This document shows, in pieces, positions 53,294 through 62,294 of a DNA stretch of 64,000 nt. Position numbers and translations under genes: made by a program. Numbering within the stretch: position 1 is the first letter of the stretch; every line of letters starts with the position of its first letter. Source of the DNA: an uncultured Geobacteraceae bacterium (GTDB taxonomy: Bacteria > Desulfobacterota > Desulfuromonadia > Geobacterales > Pseudopelobacteraceae). Location: NCBI GenBank assembly GCA_903901875.1, contig CAIUSO010000071.1:22207-86206 (forward strand). Reading direction: 5' to 3'. The notes beneath the pieces are model-generated. The model worked only from the letters and a program-made list of their open reading frames with translations, did no database searches and had not been told where the DNA came from.

Positions 53294-53674
53294 ATGAAAC
53301 CAGAATTAAAACCAAAGAATATGCTCATCAACGTCCGTCTGGACGAGGTGACATACAATCGAATTAAGGAAAAACAGAAGGTCGTGAACGGGAAGCTGAC
53401 TCCGTTTTCCGATGCCCTGCGGGAATGCATTAATGCAGAACCGAATGAACTTTACTCCGAGTTGCGGACGCTCCGTCACGATAACAAGGATATCCAGCAG
53501 GAGTTGAAAGAAGTTCAGCAGGAACTGAAAGATGTTCAGCTGGAAGTAAAAGACTTGTCACTGTTTCTTGTTAAAATGTTGCCGGAACTTGCAACAAAAC
53601 AAGAGTCAATTAAGGGCTTTGCGACCATCGCAGAAATTCTCGAGATGATTATGAAATGTCTACCTAAAAACTAA
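53294..53674 (+). CDS. Ribbon-helix-helix-like protein with coiled coil, possible relaxosome accessory
   Basis: A 126-residue protein. The first 50 residues (NMLINVRLDEVTYNRIKEKQ, then FSDALRECIN) resemble a ribbon-helix-helix DNA-binding unit. A heptad-repeat coiled coil follows, with repeated EVQQELKDVQ-type units, and then a helical end. MobC/TrwA-like nicking accessories have RHH plus oligomerisation parts, and its position between relaxase and coupling-protein genes fits. GGGGG precedes the ATG. Confidence 0.65.
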   Translation: MKPELKPKNMLINVRLDEVTYNRIKEKQKVVNGKLTPFSDALRECINAEPNELYSELRTLRHDNKDIQQELKEVQQELKDVQLEVKDLSLFLVKMLPELATKQESIKGFATIAEILEMIMKCLPKN

Positions 53675-53692
53675 ATGAAAGGAAGGTGTCAA

Positions 53693-54436
53693 ATGGCAAC
53701 AACAGCAGAAGAAATCAAAGCAAGAATAGCGAGTGCAGGTAGTAATTCTGTTTCTTGGATGGACAGTGACACTCCGGCAGTAATTCAGCCGGAGGGTCAA
53801 GAAAAAGTAGTTGAAGACGGCGGTTTAACGTCACCGATTGAAGACAGTGAAACAGGAAAAGATGTGTCCAACGAGGACTGGGCAAGGGTAGCGGTTGATG
53901 CCCTTGAACATGCCAAGGAAAGTATCAGTGCTCGATGGCTGACCGTGGAAAAGGATTCAAAAGATTTGTGTGTCAAGTTAACTGACACATTAGAAAGTGC
54001 CGACATCATTCTGACGGAATTGACGAAAGCACAAGCAACTTTTTATCACCACCTGAACGTTGAACTTCCGCAAAGCATGAAGGCAGTAGCCGAAAAAATA
54101 CTGGAAGGACGTTTGCAGTCGATTGCACAGGATATTACCAAAAATGCTGGGTTCGATATTGAAAGCAAGTTCAATCCATTGCTCAAAAAAGTAGACGATG
54201 CAGTAATTAATTTACGTTTGGCTGCAAATGAAGTTGAAGCGAAAACTGGTGGCAGTAGACCGCTTATCAATCAAGCAATTGTTTCAATGGTCGTTACCGG
54301 AATATTGTTTCTTGGATTGAATATATATTTCCGTCTGGGAACTGATGCTGAATACGGCAGGAAGGCAAAGGCAGCAGTTATGAAACTTGACCATGCCAAC
54401 CGAACAGTGATGGAAAACCTTATCCAAGGAAAGTAA
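53693..54436 (+). CDS. Unknown protein with a C-terminal membrane segment
   Basis: A 247-residue protein with an acidic disordered N-terminus, a long helical middle and one hydrophobic helix near the C-terminus (AIVSMVVTGILFLGLNIYF) followed by a basic tail. It probably sits on the inner membrane with most of its mass in the cytoplasm. ATG 53693 has GGAAGGTG 4 nt upstream. It lies 33 nt before the coupling-protein gene and may assist it, for instance by docking the relaxosome; this is inference. Confidence 0.65.
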   Translation: MATTAEEIKARIASAGSNSVSWMDSDTPAVIQPEGQEKVVEDGGLTSPIEDSETGKDVSNEDWARVAVDALEHAKESISARWLTVEKDSKDLCVKLTDTLESADIILTELTKAQATFYHHLNVELPQSMKAVAEKILEGRLQSIAQDITKNAGFDIESKFNPLLKKVDDAVINLRLAANEVEAKTGGSRPLINQAIVSMVVTGILFLGLNIYFRLGTDAEYGRKAKAAVMKLDHANRTVMENLIQGK

Positions 54437-54469
54437 CGCCGGGACACTATCCCGGCAAAGGAGTTTCTT

Positions 54470-56380
54470 ATGTCAGAAGTTAGGCGAGCATCAGGCAGTT
54501 TGATGGCAGAACAAAAATGGAACCAAGCCTGGGCAGGTGTTGGTTTTTGGATAAAGTTTGTTGCTGGCGGAGGTGCTACAGTGGGCGGAGCTGATTTAAT
54601 TTGGAAATGCAAAAATGCTCCTGCAGGTATTCCGGAATTCTGGTTGAAGAATGTCATTGATGCAGATTCACACGTAGCAAACATTGTTAAGAGCTGTGGA
54701 TTTACGAACTTTCAATCGGTAGATAATCTGAGAGCCAATGCTCTTTTTAATGGAGCCACACCGGATGACCTGAACTTCTTTTTAAATCAGTTCACACAGG
54801 ATTTAATAGGCGTAGGTGAATTAACTTTTGCAAGCGTTCTTACTTTGGCTTTTTGTGCATGGGCGTATTCTCGGTATGAAGTGAAGCGACAGACCGAAGA
54901 TAAAATTATTCGTGGCAACAAAATCTGTTCGCCGAAGGTTCTCGGAAGGATCATGAAAAAACAATATGGCAAAGGCACAATAAAAATTGGTGCTTTAACC
55001 CTCCCGAGGAAGATGGAAAATCTTTCCATGTTTGTAGTTGGAAAACCTCAACAGGGCAAGACACAATTTTTTAATTATCTGCTTACTGAAATTATGAGTC
55101 GTCGTGAAAAGGCTGTTGTGTTTTGTGCGAAGAAGGAGGACTTCATAACCTCGCACTATCGACCAGGCATCGACTATATATTTTGTCCTCTTGAAGCCCG
55201 AACAGTTGGATGGTCAATTAAAAACGACATAACGACCGTTGAAGATTTTGCACTTCTGGCGAACATCCTTGCCCCGATTAACCCACAGGCGAAGGATCAA
55301 ATGTGGGACAAGGGCAAGCAGATGACCGTTAAGGCTTTATTTCTTCATTGGTGGTTTGTTACCGACAGGAGCAATAAAGAACTGGCTCGGATCACTAAAT
55401 TATCGCAGATGGATATGGCTGCAATATTGAAGGCGACACCAGGATGCGAAGAAGCTTATGGACTGATTTCTAATCCAAAGAGTCAAACGGCATATGGCTT
55501 TTATGTGAACGTTTTGTGCGACCTCCAGACGCTTCAATTACTTTCCAAGAACGAAGGCACATTCAGTATTCGTGAATGGCTGAAGGAAGGTAAAAATTGT
55601 ATTTTCCTCCCATGTTCAGACAAACTTGAAGCAACCTTGTCGCCTCTGTATGCAATGTTTTTAGAGCTAATGGCAGTAAATCAGATGGACATGGAGCAGG
55701 ATAGAATGCGTCGTGTATGGTGGCTAATCGATGAAATTCCTTCCATTGCGAAAATCACCAAGCTCCCATCCTTAGTCAACAAGGGACCATCATACGGTGC
55801 GTGTTTTTGTGGGGGTTCACAAAGCATAATTCAAATTGATACTCGATATTCTGAGCCTGAAAGACGTGCTATATTGAACAGTTGTGCGACGACAATAATA
55901 TATTGTGTTGAAGACGATTTGACGGCGGAAGCTCTTTCAAAAAGAATCGGCTACGACGAAAGAGAAAAGACGAAAGAAAATCTTAGCACGGATACTGGTG
56001 ACAACAGGGGAAGTGTGACCTTGATGACGGAACTAAAAAAGGAACCACTCGTCAGCCCGGAGATGCTCCGTGACCTTCCACCGATGAACTTTTATGTTCG
56101 AGTTGCAGGGTTTGGAACCAGTGAACTCCAACAACTGAAATATGTTGAACCGGCAAAGAATAATCCTGATTTTCTTCCGCATCCTGAATATACTCTGGAA
56201 GCCTATGAAGCCGAATATAAAATGAAAGTTGAACAGGCTAAAAAGGCTTTGGAACTTATCGGAAAAGAACTCACAGAAAAAGTTAAAATTGACAAGGAAG
56301 TAACCAATGATAGACAGGTGCAGGATAATGAGGATGTAATGCAGATCACAATCAATCACGAAGACGATTTTATTCCGTAA
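54470..56380 (+). CDS. traD: Type IV coupling protein (VirD4/TraD-like)
   Basis: A 636-residue ATPase that brings the nicked DNA to a mating pore. Two N-terminal membrane helices (near residues 20-45 and 105-125) precede Walker A VVGKPQQGKTQFF at about 189. Walker B is in WWLIDEIPSI at about 416, and the conserved FCGGSQSIIQID and CATTIIY segments follow. It is membrane-bound and forms a hexamer by family knowledge. Together with the relaxase this gives a DNA-processing set, but no pore genes are visible downstream. Confidence 0.9.
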   Translation: MSEVRRASGSLMAEQKWNQAWAGVGFWIKFVAGGGATVGGADLIWKCKNAPAGIPEFWLKNVIDADSHVANIVKSCGFTNFQSVDNLRANALFNGATPDDLNFFLNQFTQDLIGVGELTFASVLTLAFCAWAYSRYEVKRQTEDKIIRGNKICSPKVLGRIMKKQYGKGTIKIGALTLPRKMENLSMFVVGKPQQGKTQFFNYLLTEIMSRREKAVVFCAKKEDFITSHYRPGIDYIFCPLEARTVGWSIKNDITTVEDFALLANILAPINPQAKDQMWDKGKQMTVKALFLHWWFVTDRSNKELARITKLSQMDMAAILKATPGCEEAYGLISNPKSQTAYGFYVNVLCDLQTLQLLSKNEGTFSIREWLKEGKNCIFLPCSDKLEATLSPLYAMFLELMAVNQMDMEQDRMRRVWWLIDEIPSIAKITKLPSLVNKGPSYGACFCGGSQSIIQIDTRYSEPERRAILNSCATTIIYCVEDDLTAEALSKRIGYDEREKTKENLSTDTGDNRGSVTLMTELKKEPLVSPEMLRDLPPMNFYVRVAGFGTSELQQLKYVEPAKNNPDFLPHPEYTLEAYEAEYKMKVEQAKKALELIGKELTEKVKIDKEVTNDRQVQDNEDVMQITINHEDDFIP

Positions 56381-56402
56381 CACACCGGTATATATATTCG
56401 AT

Positions 56403-56433
56403 AAAGCCTCGGAGAAATCTTCTGGGGCTTTAT
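56403..56433 (+). terminator. Terminator after the coupling-protein gene
   Basis: AAAGCC / GGGGCTTT enclose TCGGAGAAATCTTCT, followed by ATTG. It has the same GGAGAAAT core as two other element terminators. Confidence 0.7.
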
Positions 56434-56597
56434 TGTTTCACTAGGTCAAAGGCATTCTGGGCAAAATAAGAATACGTTCAAACTCATAAACTACACCAGA
56501 ACTTCCGACCCGTGCCTGTATTATTTAGTAATTGCTGGTGAATCTTCTGTTTTTTATTTTCCCCAGACTGCCTGATGCGGAATGGATTTTGAAAAAT

Positions 56598-56609
56598 CCG
56601 CAGGCGTAT
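56598..56609 (+). promoter_or_regulatory. GCAGGCGTAT leader motif, copy C
   Basis: It follows a perfect 7-bp stem, GGATTTT / AAAATCC, and is followed by TAACAGCAGGCG. No gene starts at the usual distance. Confidence 0.55.
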
Positions 56610-56868
56610 TAACAGCAGGCGTTCTATTGGTGAATATAAACACCATGCCTCAAAATGCAGTAATTCCCGGACGTAGTTGATTGAACGTACAGCGGGGTGG
56701 ATGGGATTAGAATTTGATTGCTGTTTAGATTTATGACCAGAAACCATTTTTGAAAGTGTTTTAAGACAAAGTCACGAAGAGCCTCCAGAGAAGTCTGGAG
56801 ATTTATTTGTGGATATTAGACCGGTACCCAATTCCGAACATATAGATAATTGTAGCGGATAAAATAAT

Positions 56869-56880
56869 CCGCAGGCGTAA
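56869..56880 (+). promoter_or_regulatory. GCAGGCGTAT leader motif, copy D
   Basis: GCGGAT / ATCCGC forms a stem directly ahead of the core, here GCAGGCGTAA followed by CGCTGAC. No gene starts at the usual distance. Confidence 0.5.
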
Positions 56881-57447
56881 CGCTGACAACATATTACGTC
56901 GAGTAGTTCAGTAAAATCTGTGCGTTCCGGATCAGGAAGGGTAGGGTTGTAACAGCTTCGCCAATTTCAATGCCAACCTACCGCCTACCCAGACCGAAAC
57001 AAACCCCGCTCAGGCTAATTCTGGAAGCCGGATTTGGGCTACGATACACAATATCCGTTCCTCTTCTATCGTCAATCGTAAACAGCCATTAATCGAATTA
57101 TCTGGCTTTGACCCATGCCTGACAAATCGACCGCTCATATTTTTATTCCATTCCAATCTCGGACAGTTCCGCTTTATCATAAAATCAGTCCGCCAATTCT
57201 GCCTGCCAATAAATATTTATTTCAGAGTCATAAATAAATACCGTTAGCACTTTTTTGTCCAGCAGACCACCGATAAATCTGGTTTTGTCATACCGATTGA
57301 CGCTTCTCAATTCCGGCTTTCCACTTCACTGCAAATTACTACTTCAGCTTAGTTTTGTGTGTGCAGTGGCACCTTTTACCAGAGTTGTTATCCCCGCAGT
57401 TGAAGTGACGGGAACGAAGCAACTCAGGAAACAAAAGGAGCCACAAC

Positions 57448-57690
57448 ATGAATGCACACACCAAAACAGAACAAGTTAGATTTTCGGGGGAACTTCCCAA
57501 TCTTGGAATCATAAGGGTGGTTGAAGACCTTGAACGCATAGAAGACCTTCATCAGATACGACTATCCCTGGTTAGTTTGACCAGGAAGATGACCACCAGC
57601 GACAGCACACGCAAGATGGCACTTATCGAAGTTATCCACGCACTTTCAAACCTTGAAACTGCACAAAATATCATTCGTTCAGCCAACTAA
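57448..57690 (+). CDS. Small unknown helical protein
   Basis: An 80-residue protein without recognised motif. The C-terminal half is helical (IEVIHALSNLETAQNIIRSA). The AGGAG ribosome site 7 nt before the ATG and the same-strand position 21 nt before ardC support it as a real gene. Confidence 0.65.
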   Translation: MNAHTKTEQVRFSGELPNLGIIRVVEDLERIEDLHQIRLSLVSLTRKMTTSDSTRKMALIEVIHALSNLETAQNIIRSAN

Positions 57691-57711
57691 CCCCAGACCA
57701 AGGAGCCGACC

Positions 57712-58632
57712 ATGAAAAAGACCACTAAAAAAGCCAACTTGAAAGCAGTTACCGCAACTACAACCGAAAAACGTTCTGTTTCCGACGTAATCACGGAAGC
57801 AATCATTAAGAAGCTCGAAGCTGGCATAATCCCTTGGAAACGACCATGGAACGGTTCTGCGATGGCACCCAAGAACTTCAAGACTGGCTCCGCATATCGT
57901 GGAATTAACGCCTTTTTGTTGGCAAATACCCAACACGCATGCCCATACTTTTTGACCTTCAAGCAGATTTTGGAGAAGAAAGCCAGCCTCAAGGCAGGTT
58001 CAAAAGGGTTTCCCGTGGTTTTTTGGTCGATGGTTACAGGTTCAGATCAGGAGACAGGCGACGAGAAAAACATCCCGTTTATGCGTTATTACACCGTATT
58101 CAATCTCGAGCAGACAGACATCGAAATTCCAGCAATCACCGAGACGCCCCTTGATTTTTCACCAATTGAGGAAGCAGACCGCATTGTCGCAGAAATGCCA
58201 CTTTGTCCTGAAATCAGACATGGACAGTCGAAAGCCTTTTACAGCCCCAGCCTCGACTATATCAACATGCCTAAACGTGAACTTTTTGAATCCTCAGAGC
58301 TTTACTACAACGTGCTTTTTCACGAAATTGGTCATGCTACAGGCTCAAGTAGACGCCTTGCCAGAAAGGGAGTAACGGAAAGTTCATACTTCGGAAGCCA
58401 CGAGTACAGCAAAGAAGAGCTGGTGGCAGAAATGACAGCTTGCATTGTCATGGGTGAACTTGGAATCATAGCCGAAACCCTTGATAATTCGGCTGCGTAT
58501 ATTCAGAGCTGGCTCCGAGCACTTAAAAGCAAAGACAACCGCAACCTCGTAGTTTCCGCTGCGTCACAGGCACAAAAGGCTTTTGATTATATCTTAAACC
58601 GCAAACCCGTAGAAATGGCGGAAGCAGCATAA
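57712..58632 (+). CDS. ardC: ArdC-like antirestriction protein
   Basis: A 306-residue protein of the ArdC type. The N-terminal ssDNA-binding domain begins SVSDVITEAIIKKLEAGIIP and contains WKRPWNG, followed by AYRGINAFLL. The C-terminal zincin-like metallopeptidase domain has FHEIGHATG at about residue 203 and the later KEELVAEMTA glutamate. Family members are carried by plasmids and protect incoming single strands from restriction. It leads a run of small genes. Confidence 0.88.
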   Translation: MKKTTKKANLKAVTATTTEKRSVSDVITEAIIKKLEAGIIPWKRPWNGSAMAPKNFKTGSAYRGINAFLLANTQHACPYFLTFKQILEKKASLKAGSKGFPVVFWSMVTGSDQETGDEKNIPFMRYYTVFNLEQTDIEIPAITETPLDFSPIEEADRIVAEMPLCPEIRHGQSKAFYSPSLDYINMPKRELFESSELYYNVLFHEIGHATGSSRRLARKGVTESSYFGSHEYSKEELVAEMTACIVMGELGIIAETLDNSAAYIQSWLRALKSKDNRNLVVSAASQAQKAFDYILNRKPVEMAEAA

Positions 58633-58701
58633 AAGCTGGACTGAACAGGGGAGGATGTGAGATGCATCCTCCCACAACCCAAACCGAAAGGAAACGACAC
58701 C

Positions 58702-58980
58702 ATGAACGCACTCGCACTAATTGAGCAATACAGAGATAACCACGCCGGAAAAAGTCACTATATCGACACCCAGATGACCCAGGCAGAACAGGCACTGAAG
58801 GACGCTTGCAGGATGGCGGAAAAATCGGACTATGATTTTGCACAAGCAAACCTTTTTCTTGCCCGTAGTTCAATGGTTAAGCTTGTTGAAGCTATGCCAC
58901 AGCCGGACAGCATTAGAAAGCTTGTTATCGAAATCTACATGTCAATTGAAGACGAAATCAGCCAGGAAGGTGGCAAATAA
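58702..58980 (+). CDS. Small unknown protein after ardC
   Basis: A 92-residue helical protein, not recognised. ATG 58702 has AAAGGA 9 nt upstream. A frame opening earlier at 58657 lacks a site. Its stop overlaps the next start, so it is cotranscribed with the 66-residue gene. Confidence 0.65.
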   Translation: MNALALIEQYRDNHAGKSHYIDTQMTQAEQALKDACRMAEKSDYDFAQANLFLARSSMVKLVEAMPQPDSIRKLVIEIYMSIEDEISQEGGK

Positions 58981-59180
58981 TGGAACTTAACGACGACGTT
59001 AAAAACTTGATTGCAACAATTGCCCAGAAACAGCTGGGAATTGAAACGCTGGAACAACGGCACAGCGACAGCCTCGACTTTTACGACTGTGGGGTCTTGT
59101 CAATCAAAAAGGCTCTTGAAACGGCTTTCATGGCAGGCGTTGAAGTTGGCTTGACACATAACAAAGAAGCAATAAGATGA
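58980..59180 (+). CDS. Small unknown protein
   Basis: A 66-residue protein with no recognised domain. It is coupled by overlapping start/stop codons to the genes on both sides, which supports translation. Confidence 0.6.
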   Translation: MELNDDVKNLIATIAQKQLGIETLEQRHSDSLDFYDCGVLSIKKALETAFMAGVEVGLTHNKEAIR

Positions 59181-59587
59181 GCACACGAGGCGTTTTAGGC
59201 TACCGTCAACACGGGAAAGATTATTTGCACTACAACCACCAGGACTCGTACCCTTCAAATCTGGGCTTGCGGATTCTTGCAATGGTTAAAGCCGGGAACA
59301 CCGAGCCAACGGAACCTGATGAAGAGAACGACTGCACGGAATTTGTTGGTGATTCGGTTTTTTGCCAATACGCTTACGTTCTAAACCTTGACGACCAGAC
59401 GCTGGAATATTACCAAGGTGTCAACACCAACCCGGACGCATCTGGGCGGTACGTCAGCAGAGGTTCATGGACAGACCCAATCGATAACAAAATATATTAC
59501 GGAGTCAGGCTGGCAAAAGTTATTTCGTTTGACACCATCCGGAATACGGCAGAAGAAGACCTACTCGGACTCTTTGAAACAGCGTAA
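59177..59587 (+). CDS. Phage/plasmid-type unknown protein starting MSTRG
   Basis: A 136-residue protein beginning MSTRGVLGYRQHGKDYLHYN and then YPSNLGLRIL. The STRG start followed by an H/Y-rich DSYPxxLG stretch is shared by many short uncharacterised proteins of phages and plasmids (from memory). The function is unknown. Confidence 0.7.
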   Translation: MSTRGVLGYRQHGKDYLHYNHQDSYPSNLGLRILAMVKAGNTEPTEPDEENDCTEFVGDSVFCQYAYVLNLDDQTLEYYQGVNTNPDASGRYVSRGSWTDPIDNKIYYGVRLAKVISFDTIRNTAEEDLLGLFETA

Positions 59588-60059
59588 AATACGGCTATAT
59601 ATGAAATGGCCAAGCCATTTCATAACCGAGTTAAACCCGGAAGAGGATTAAAACCTTGACCGGCTTTTTAACGTCCAAAATCGCTCGCACAGTTGCCGAT
59701 AATGCTGGCGATATAAGCTGAATCCAGCATACAACCCCCTATCTCCCCCAAACTTGGGAGTTTTAAAGGCTATTTTCTCACGTCAAACGAATCTGTGAAA
59801 ATAAAAACTTTTTGTAAGTCAAAAACACTACCTAAATTCCGCCGTGCTTACCAGAATAACAGCCCTTACCACTGAACTGGAATAATTTTATATTTCCCCA
59901 GTGTCTCAATAAGGACGACTGAAACAGCATATGTGAAATTATTTCACACTGAAGTCGTTTGCATTCACCAGGAATTAATAAACGTCGGATTTTAAAATTA
60001 TGGCAGGCGTATATTAAATGACGAATTCAAATATACAAAGTAGACAAGGAGAGCAAGCC
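59588..60059. other. Gene-free stretch with inverted repeats
   Basis: About 470 nt without a gene. Perfect dyads present are ATGAAATGGC / GCCATTTCAT with a 3-nt loop (59601-59623), ATGCTGG / CCAGCAT (59702-59731), and CTCCC / GGGAG followed by TTTT (59743-59764), the last a probable terminator. Leader motif E (60002) is at its end. Confidence 0.5.
60002..60012 (+). promoter_or_regulatory. GCAGGCGTAT leader motif, copy E
   Basis: GGCAGGCGTAT is followed by ATTAAATGACG, 47 nt before the ATG at 60060. Confidence 0.6.
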
Positions 60060-60197
60060 ATGAAAAATATACAAATCACTATCAACGGTAATAAGTCCGT
60101 TACCGCAACTGTCAACCACGAACAATTTAACAAAATACCCGACAAAGCAAAACAGAATGTCATTGAAGCTATCAGACAAACTGCGAAACTAAAATAA
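60060..60197 (+). CDS. 45-residue unknown protein
   Basis: The frame begins MKNIQITINGNKSVTATVNH and ends QTAKLK. It has a strong AAGGAG site 8 nt upstream and lies downstream of leader motif E. Its short beta-hairpin-like start could be a small DNA-binding or regulatory protein. Nothing is recognised. Confidence 0.55.
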   Translation: MKNIQITINGNKSVTATVNHEQFNKIPDKAKQNVIEAIRQTAKLK

Positions 60198-60355
60198 CAA
60201 ACAAAATTTTCCATCTAATAGGAATGATAACAAGGGCGACAGTAAGCGACTTTACCCCAAGAATCTTTCGGGAGTGTATGAAGGGGATATTTTATGATAT
60301 CAGTACCAGTCTGGAACAGGTAATATGCCGAACCCAACAAACCGGAGCACCTACA

Positions 60356-61633
60356 ATGACCACCACAAAACGCCTAACATTCATTGACCTCTTCGCAGGC
60401 GTAGGTGGCTTTCATTTAGCTATGAAGCCTTTTGCTGACTGTGTTTTTGCCTCAGAATGGAACAAAGAAGCCCAGCAAACCTATTTAACTAATCACGGCG
60501 ACTGTCTGACAATGGAATTTCACGGGGATATAGAAGCCGTTCCTTCTTACGAAATACCTGACCACGATATTCTTTGTGGCGGATTTCCTTGTCAACCGTA
60601 TAGCACTGCGGGAAAACAGGAAGGCAAAGCTCACCCGCAAGGACAACTAATTTTCAAAATAATTGACATTTTGCGGACAAAGAAGCCATCGGTAATTTTC
60701 CTTGAAAATGTCACAGGATTATTGACCGAAAATGAAGGCAAAACTCTTTATGACATAAATAAAGAATTGCTTATGTCGCTTGGCTACAAGGTAAAGACGG
60801 CGGTCTTTAATGCATTCGATTATGGCGACCTCCCCCAAAACAGGGAACGTGTCTTTATCGTAGGTTTCCTTGATATAGCCCAGTACCACAATTTTGATTT
60901 TCAGGAACCAGTTGAACTCACAACCCAGCTTTTCGGAGATATAATCAACATCCACGAAAAAGCTGACGACGACCGGCTCTATATGACCGATATGACCAGC
61001 CGACCGCAACGAGAGATGCATGAATACGGTATGGAACAGTATAAAATTTATCAGTCAAGACCTCTTGCAAAAGTGAAAAAAGGTATTGACGATGAAACTC
61101 TGGGTATAGAAGAACCGGAAGCACCTAAAAAATCCGGCATAAGAGAGCACAAAACGCCTAATCAATGCCCTTGTCTGACCGCAAATATGGGAAGGGGCGG
61201 ACACAACGTCCCGCTAATAAGAGATGATTTCGGAATAAGGAAGCTTTCTCCAAGAGAATGCTTTTTAATCCAGGGTTTCCCCCCAGAATTCAAGTTTCCG
61301 GAAATAATGGCAAAGGGACACCTTTATATGCAGGCTGGAAACAGTATTCCGCTTGGCGTTGTAAGCAGAATAGCTCAAAACATAGCAACAGCTCTGGACG
61401 CAGAACCATACAGATACATCACAGAAGAAGTGGACGAAGAAGAAGCAGAGGCTGGAAGATTTACAGCCAGCTATCTCGACAAAGACTTGTATCAGTATCA
61501 AATAATCGGGTGGTTCGATTCAGCGGAAGAAGCGGAGGCTTTCTGCGACAGCTTGCCGGAAGGCATTACTGATCAGAAATTATTTGAATACCACAAGATT
61601 GCAATGAAAGAGTATTTCAACCGCAACCAGTAA
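60356..61633 (+). CDS. dcm: C5-cytosine DNA methyltransferase
   Basis: A 425-residue methylase making 5-methylcytosine. Conserved motifs in order are I (FIDLFAGVGGFHLA), IV with the catalytic Cys (GGFPCQPYS, about residue 78), VI (FLENV), VIII (QNRERVFIVGF) and X (QAGNSIPLGVV). About 75 residues follow motif X, ending with an acidic and aromatic extension (YQYQIIGWFDSAEEAEAFCD) that looks like an added small domain. No restriction endonuclease is nearby, so it is an orphan, probably protective. ATG 60356 has GGAG 8 nt upstream. Confidence 0.92.
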   Translation: MTTTKRLTFIDLFAGVGGFHLAMKPFADCVFASEWNKEAQQTYLTNHGDCLTMEFHGDIEAVPSYEIPDHDILCGGFPCQPYSTAGKQEGKAHPQGQLIFKIIDILRTKKPSVIFLENVTGLLTENEGKTLYDINKELLMSLGYKVKTAVFNAFDYGDLPQNRERVFIVGFLDIAQYHNFDFQEPVELTTQLFGDIINIHEKADDDRLYMTDMTSRPQREMHEYGMEQYKIYQSRPLAKVKKGIDDETLGIEEPEAPKKSGIREHKTPNQCPCLTANMGRGGHNVPLIRDDFGIRKLSPRECFLIQGFPPEFKFPEIMAKGHLYMQAGNSIPLGVVSRIAQNIATALDAEPYRYITEEVDEEEAEAGRFTASYLDKDLYQYQIIGWFDSAEEAEAFCDSLPEGITDQKLFEYHKIAMKEYFNRNQ

Positions 61634-61658
61634 CAACAAAAGCCATTCAGTAACATCA

Positions 61659-61689
61659 GCCCCAGGAGGACGTTTTCTGGGGCTTTTTT
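61659..61689 (+). terminator. Terminator after the methyltransferase gene
   Basis: GCCCCAG / CTGGGGC with an 11-nt loop, followed by six T residues. Confidence 0.85.
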
Positions 61690-61797
61690 GTATTCAAAAA
61701 ATGATTAGAACTATGGTATTTCAGCCGGTGTCATGGTATCACAGCAATACGAAATAATTCAAAAATGATGGTATCCAACCTTGAAGGAACACTCAAT

Positions 61798-62265
61798 ATG
61801 ATCAAACTAAATATGAAGACTTACGTGATTGTTGGCGTGGCTGTTGCTCTCTTTGGCTGGCTATACCAGACCAGAGTTCATGTGAAGGAAAAACAGTTAA
61901 GTGACGTAACTAAAAGTGCCATTACAAAATATGGATATGACACCAATCAATACAAATTTGAATTAAAAGACAAGACAGATAACGACACTATCAAAATTCT
62001 GAAAGTAAGTTATTTCAAGGACAATAAGACATGGGACATAGATTGTTCCCGGAAGTCCGTCGACGAGTGGAGTTTTTACGATAACTATAATGACGATAGC
62101 CTGAAATTCGAGTCTGCACTGCGGGTCTTCAGGGAAAGTTTCCGGATTTATGGTTTTTATTCAGAGACTGAGAAAGTCAAAGCACGGGAAGCAACAAAAG
62201 AATTTCTTGTGAAATATCCGTTCAGGAAGCCGATGCTTCAAAAACTTGATGCGTTACTGCTTTAA
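61798..62265 (+). CDS. Small membrane-anchored unknown protein
   Basis: A 155-residue protein with one N-terminal membrane helix (YVIVGVAVALFGWLY) and a charged domain, presumably outside the cytoplasm. Not recognised. ATG 61798 has GAAGGA 9 nt upstream. Earlier in-frame ATGs at 61765 and 61768 lack one. It lies 29 nt before the Sel1 protein gene. Confidence 0.65.
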   Translation: MIKLNMKTYVIVGVAVALFGWLYQTRVHVKEKQLSDVTKSAITKYGYDTNQYKFELKDKTDNDTIKILKVSYFKDNKTWDIDCSRKSVDEWSFYDNYNDDSLKFESALRVFRESFRIYGFYSETEKVKAREATKEFLVKYPFRKPMLQKLDALLL

Positions 62266-62294
62266 GAATAAGATGTTTATAAGGATGAATGAAT

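Larger units (their letters stand above)
56434..57447. other. Gene-free stretch with two leader-motif copies and hairpins
   Basis: About 1 kb with no credible gene. Copies C (56598) and D (56869) of the GCAGGCGTAT motif lie here, each in front of only tiny frames. A perfect hairpin CTCCAGA / TCTGGAG (56783-56800) followed by a T-rich tract lies between them. At 57,395 CCGCAGTTGAAGTGACGGG may be a degenerate further copy, 40-50 nt before the gene at 57448. The region could hold small RNAs or decayed genes. Confidence 0.5.

Noticed and set aside
60394..60404. Another GCAGGCGTA match
   Set aside because: It lies inside codons of methyltransferase motif I (FAGVGG), so it is coding and not part of the leader-motif family.
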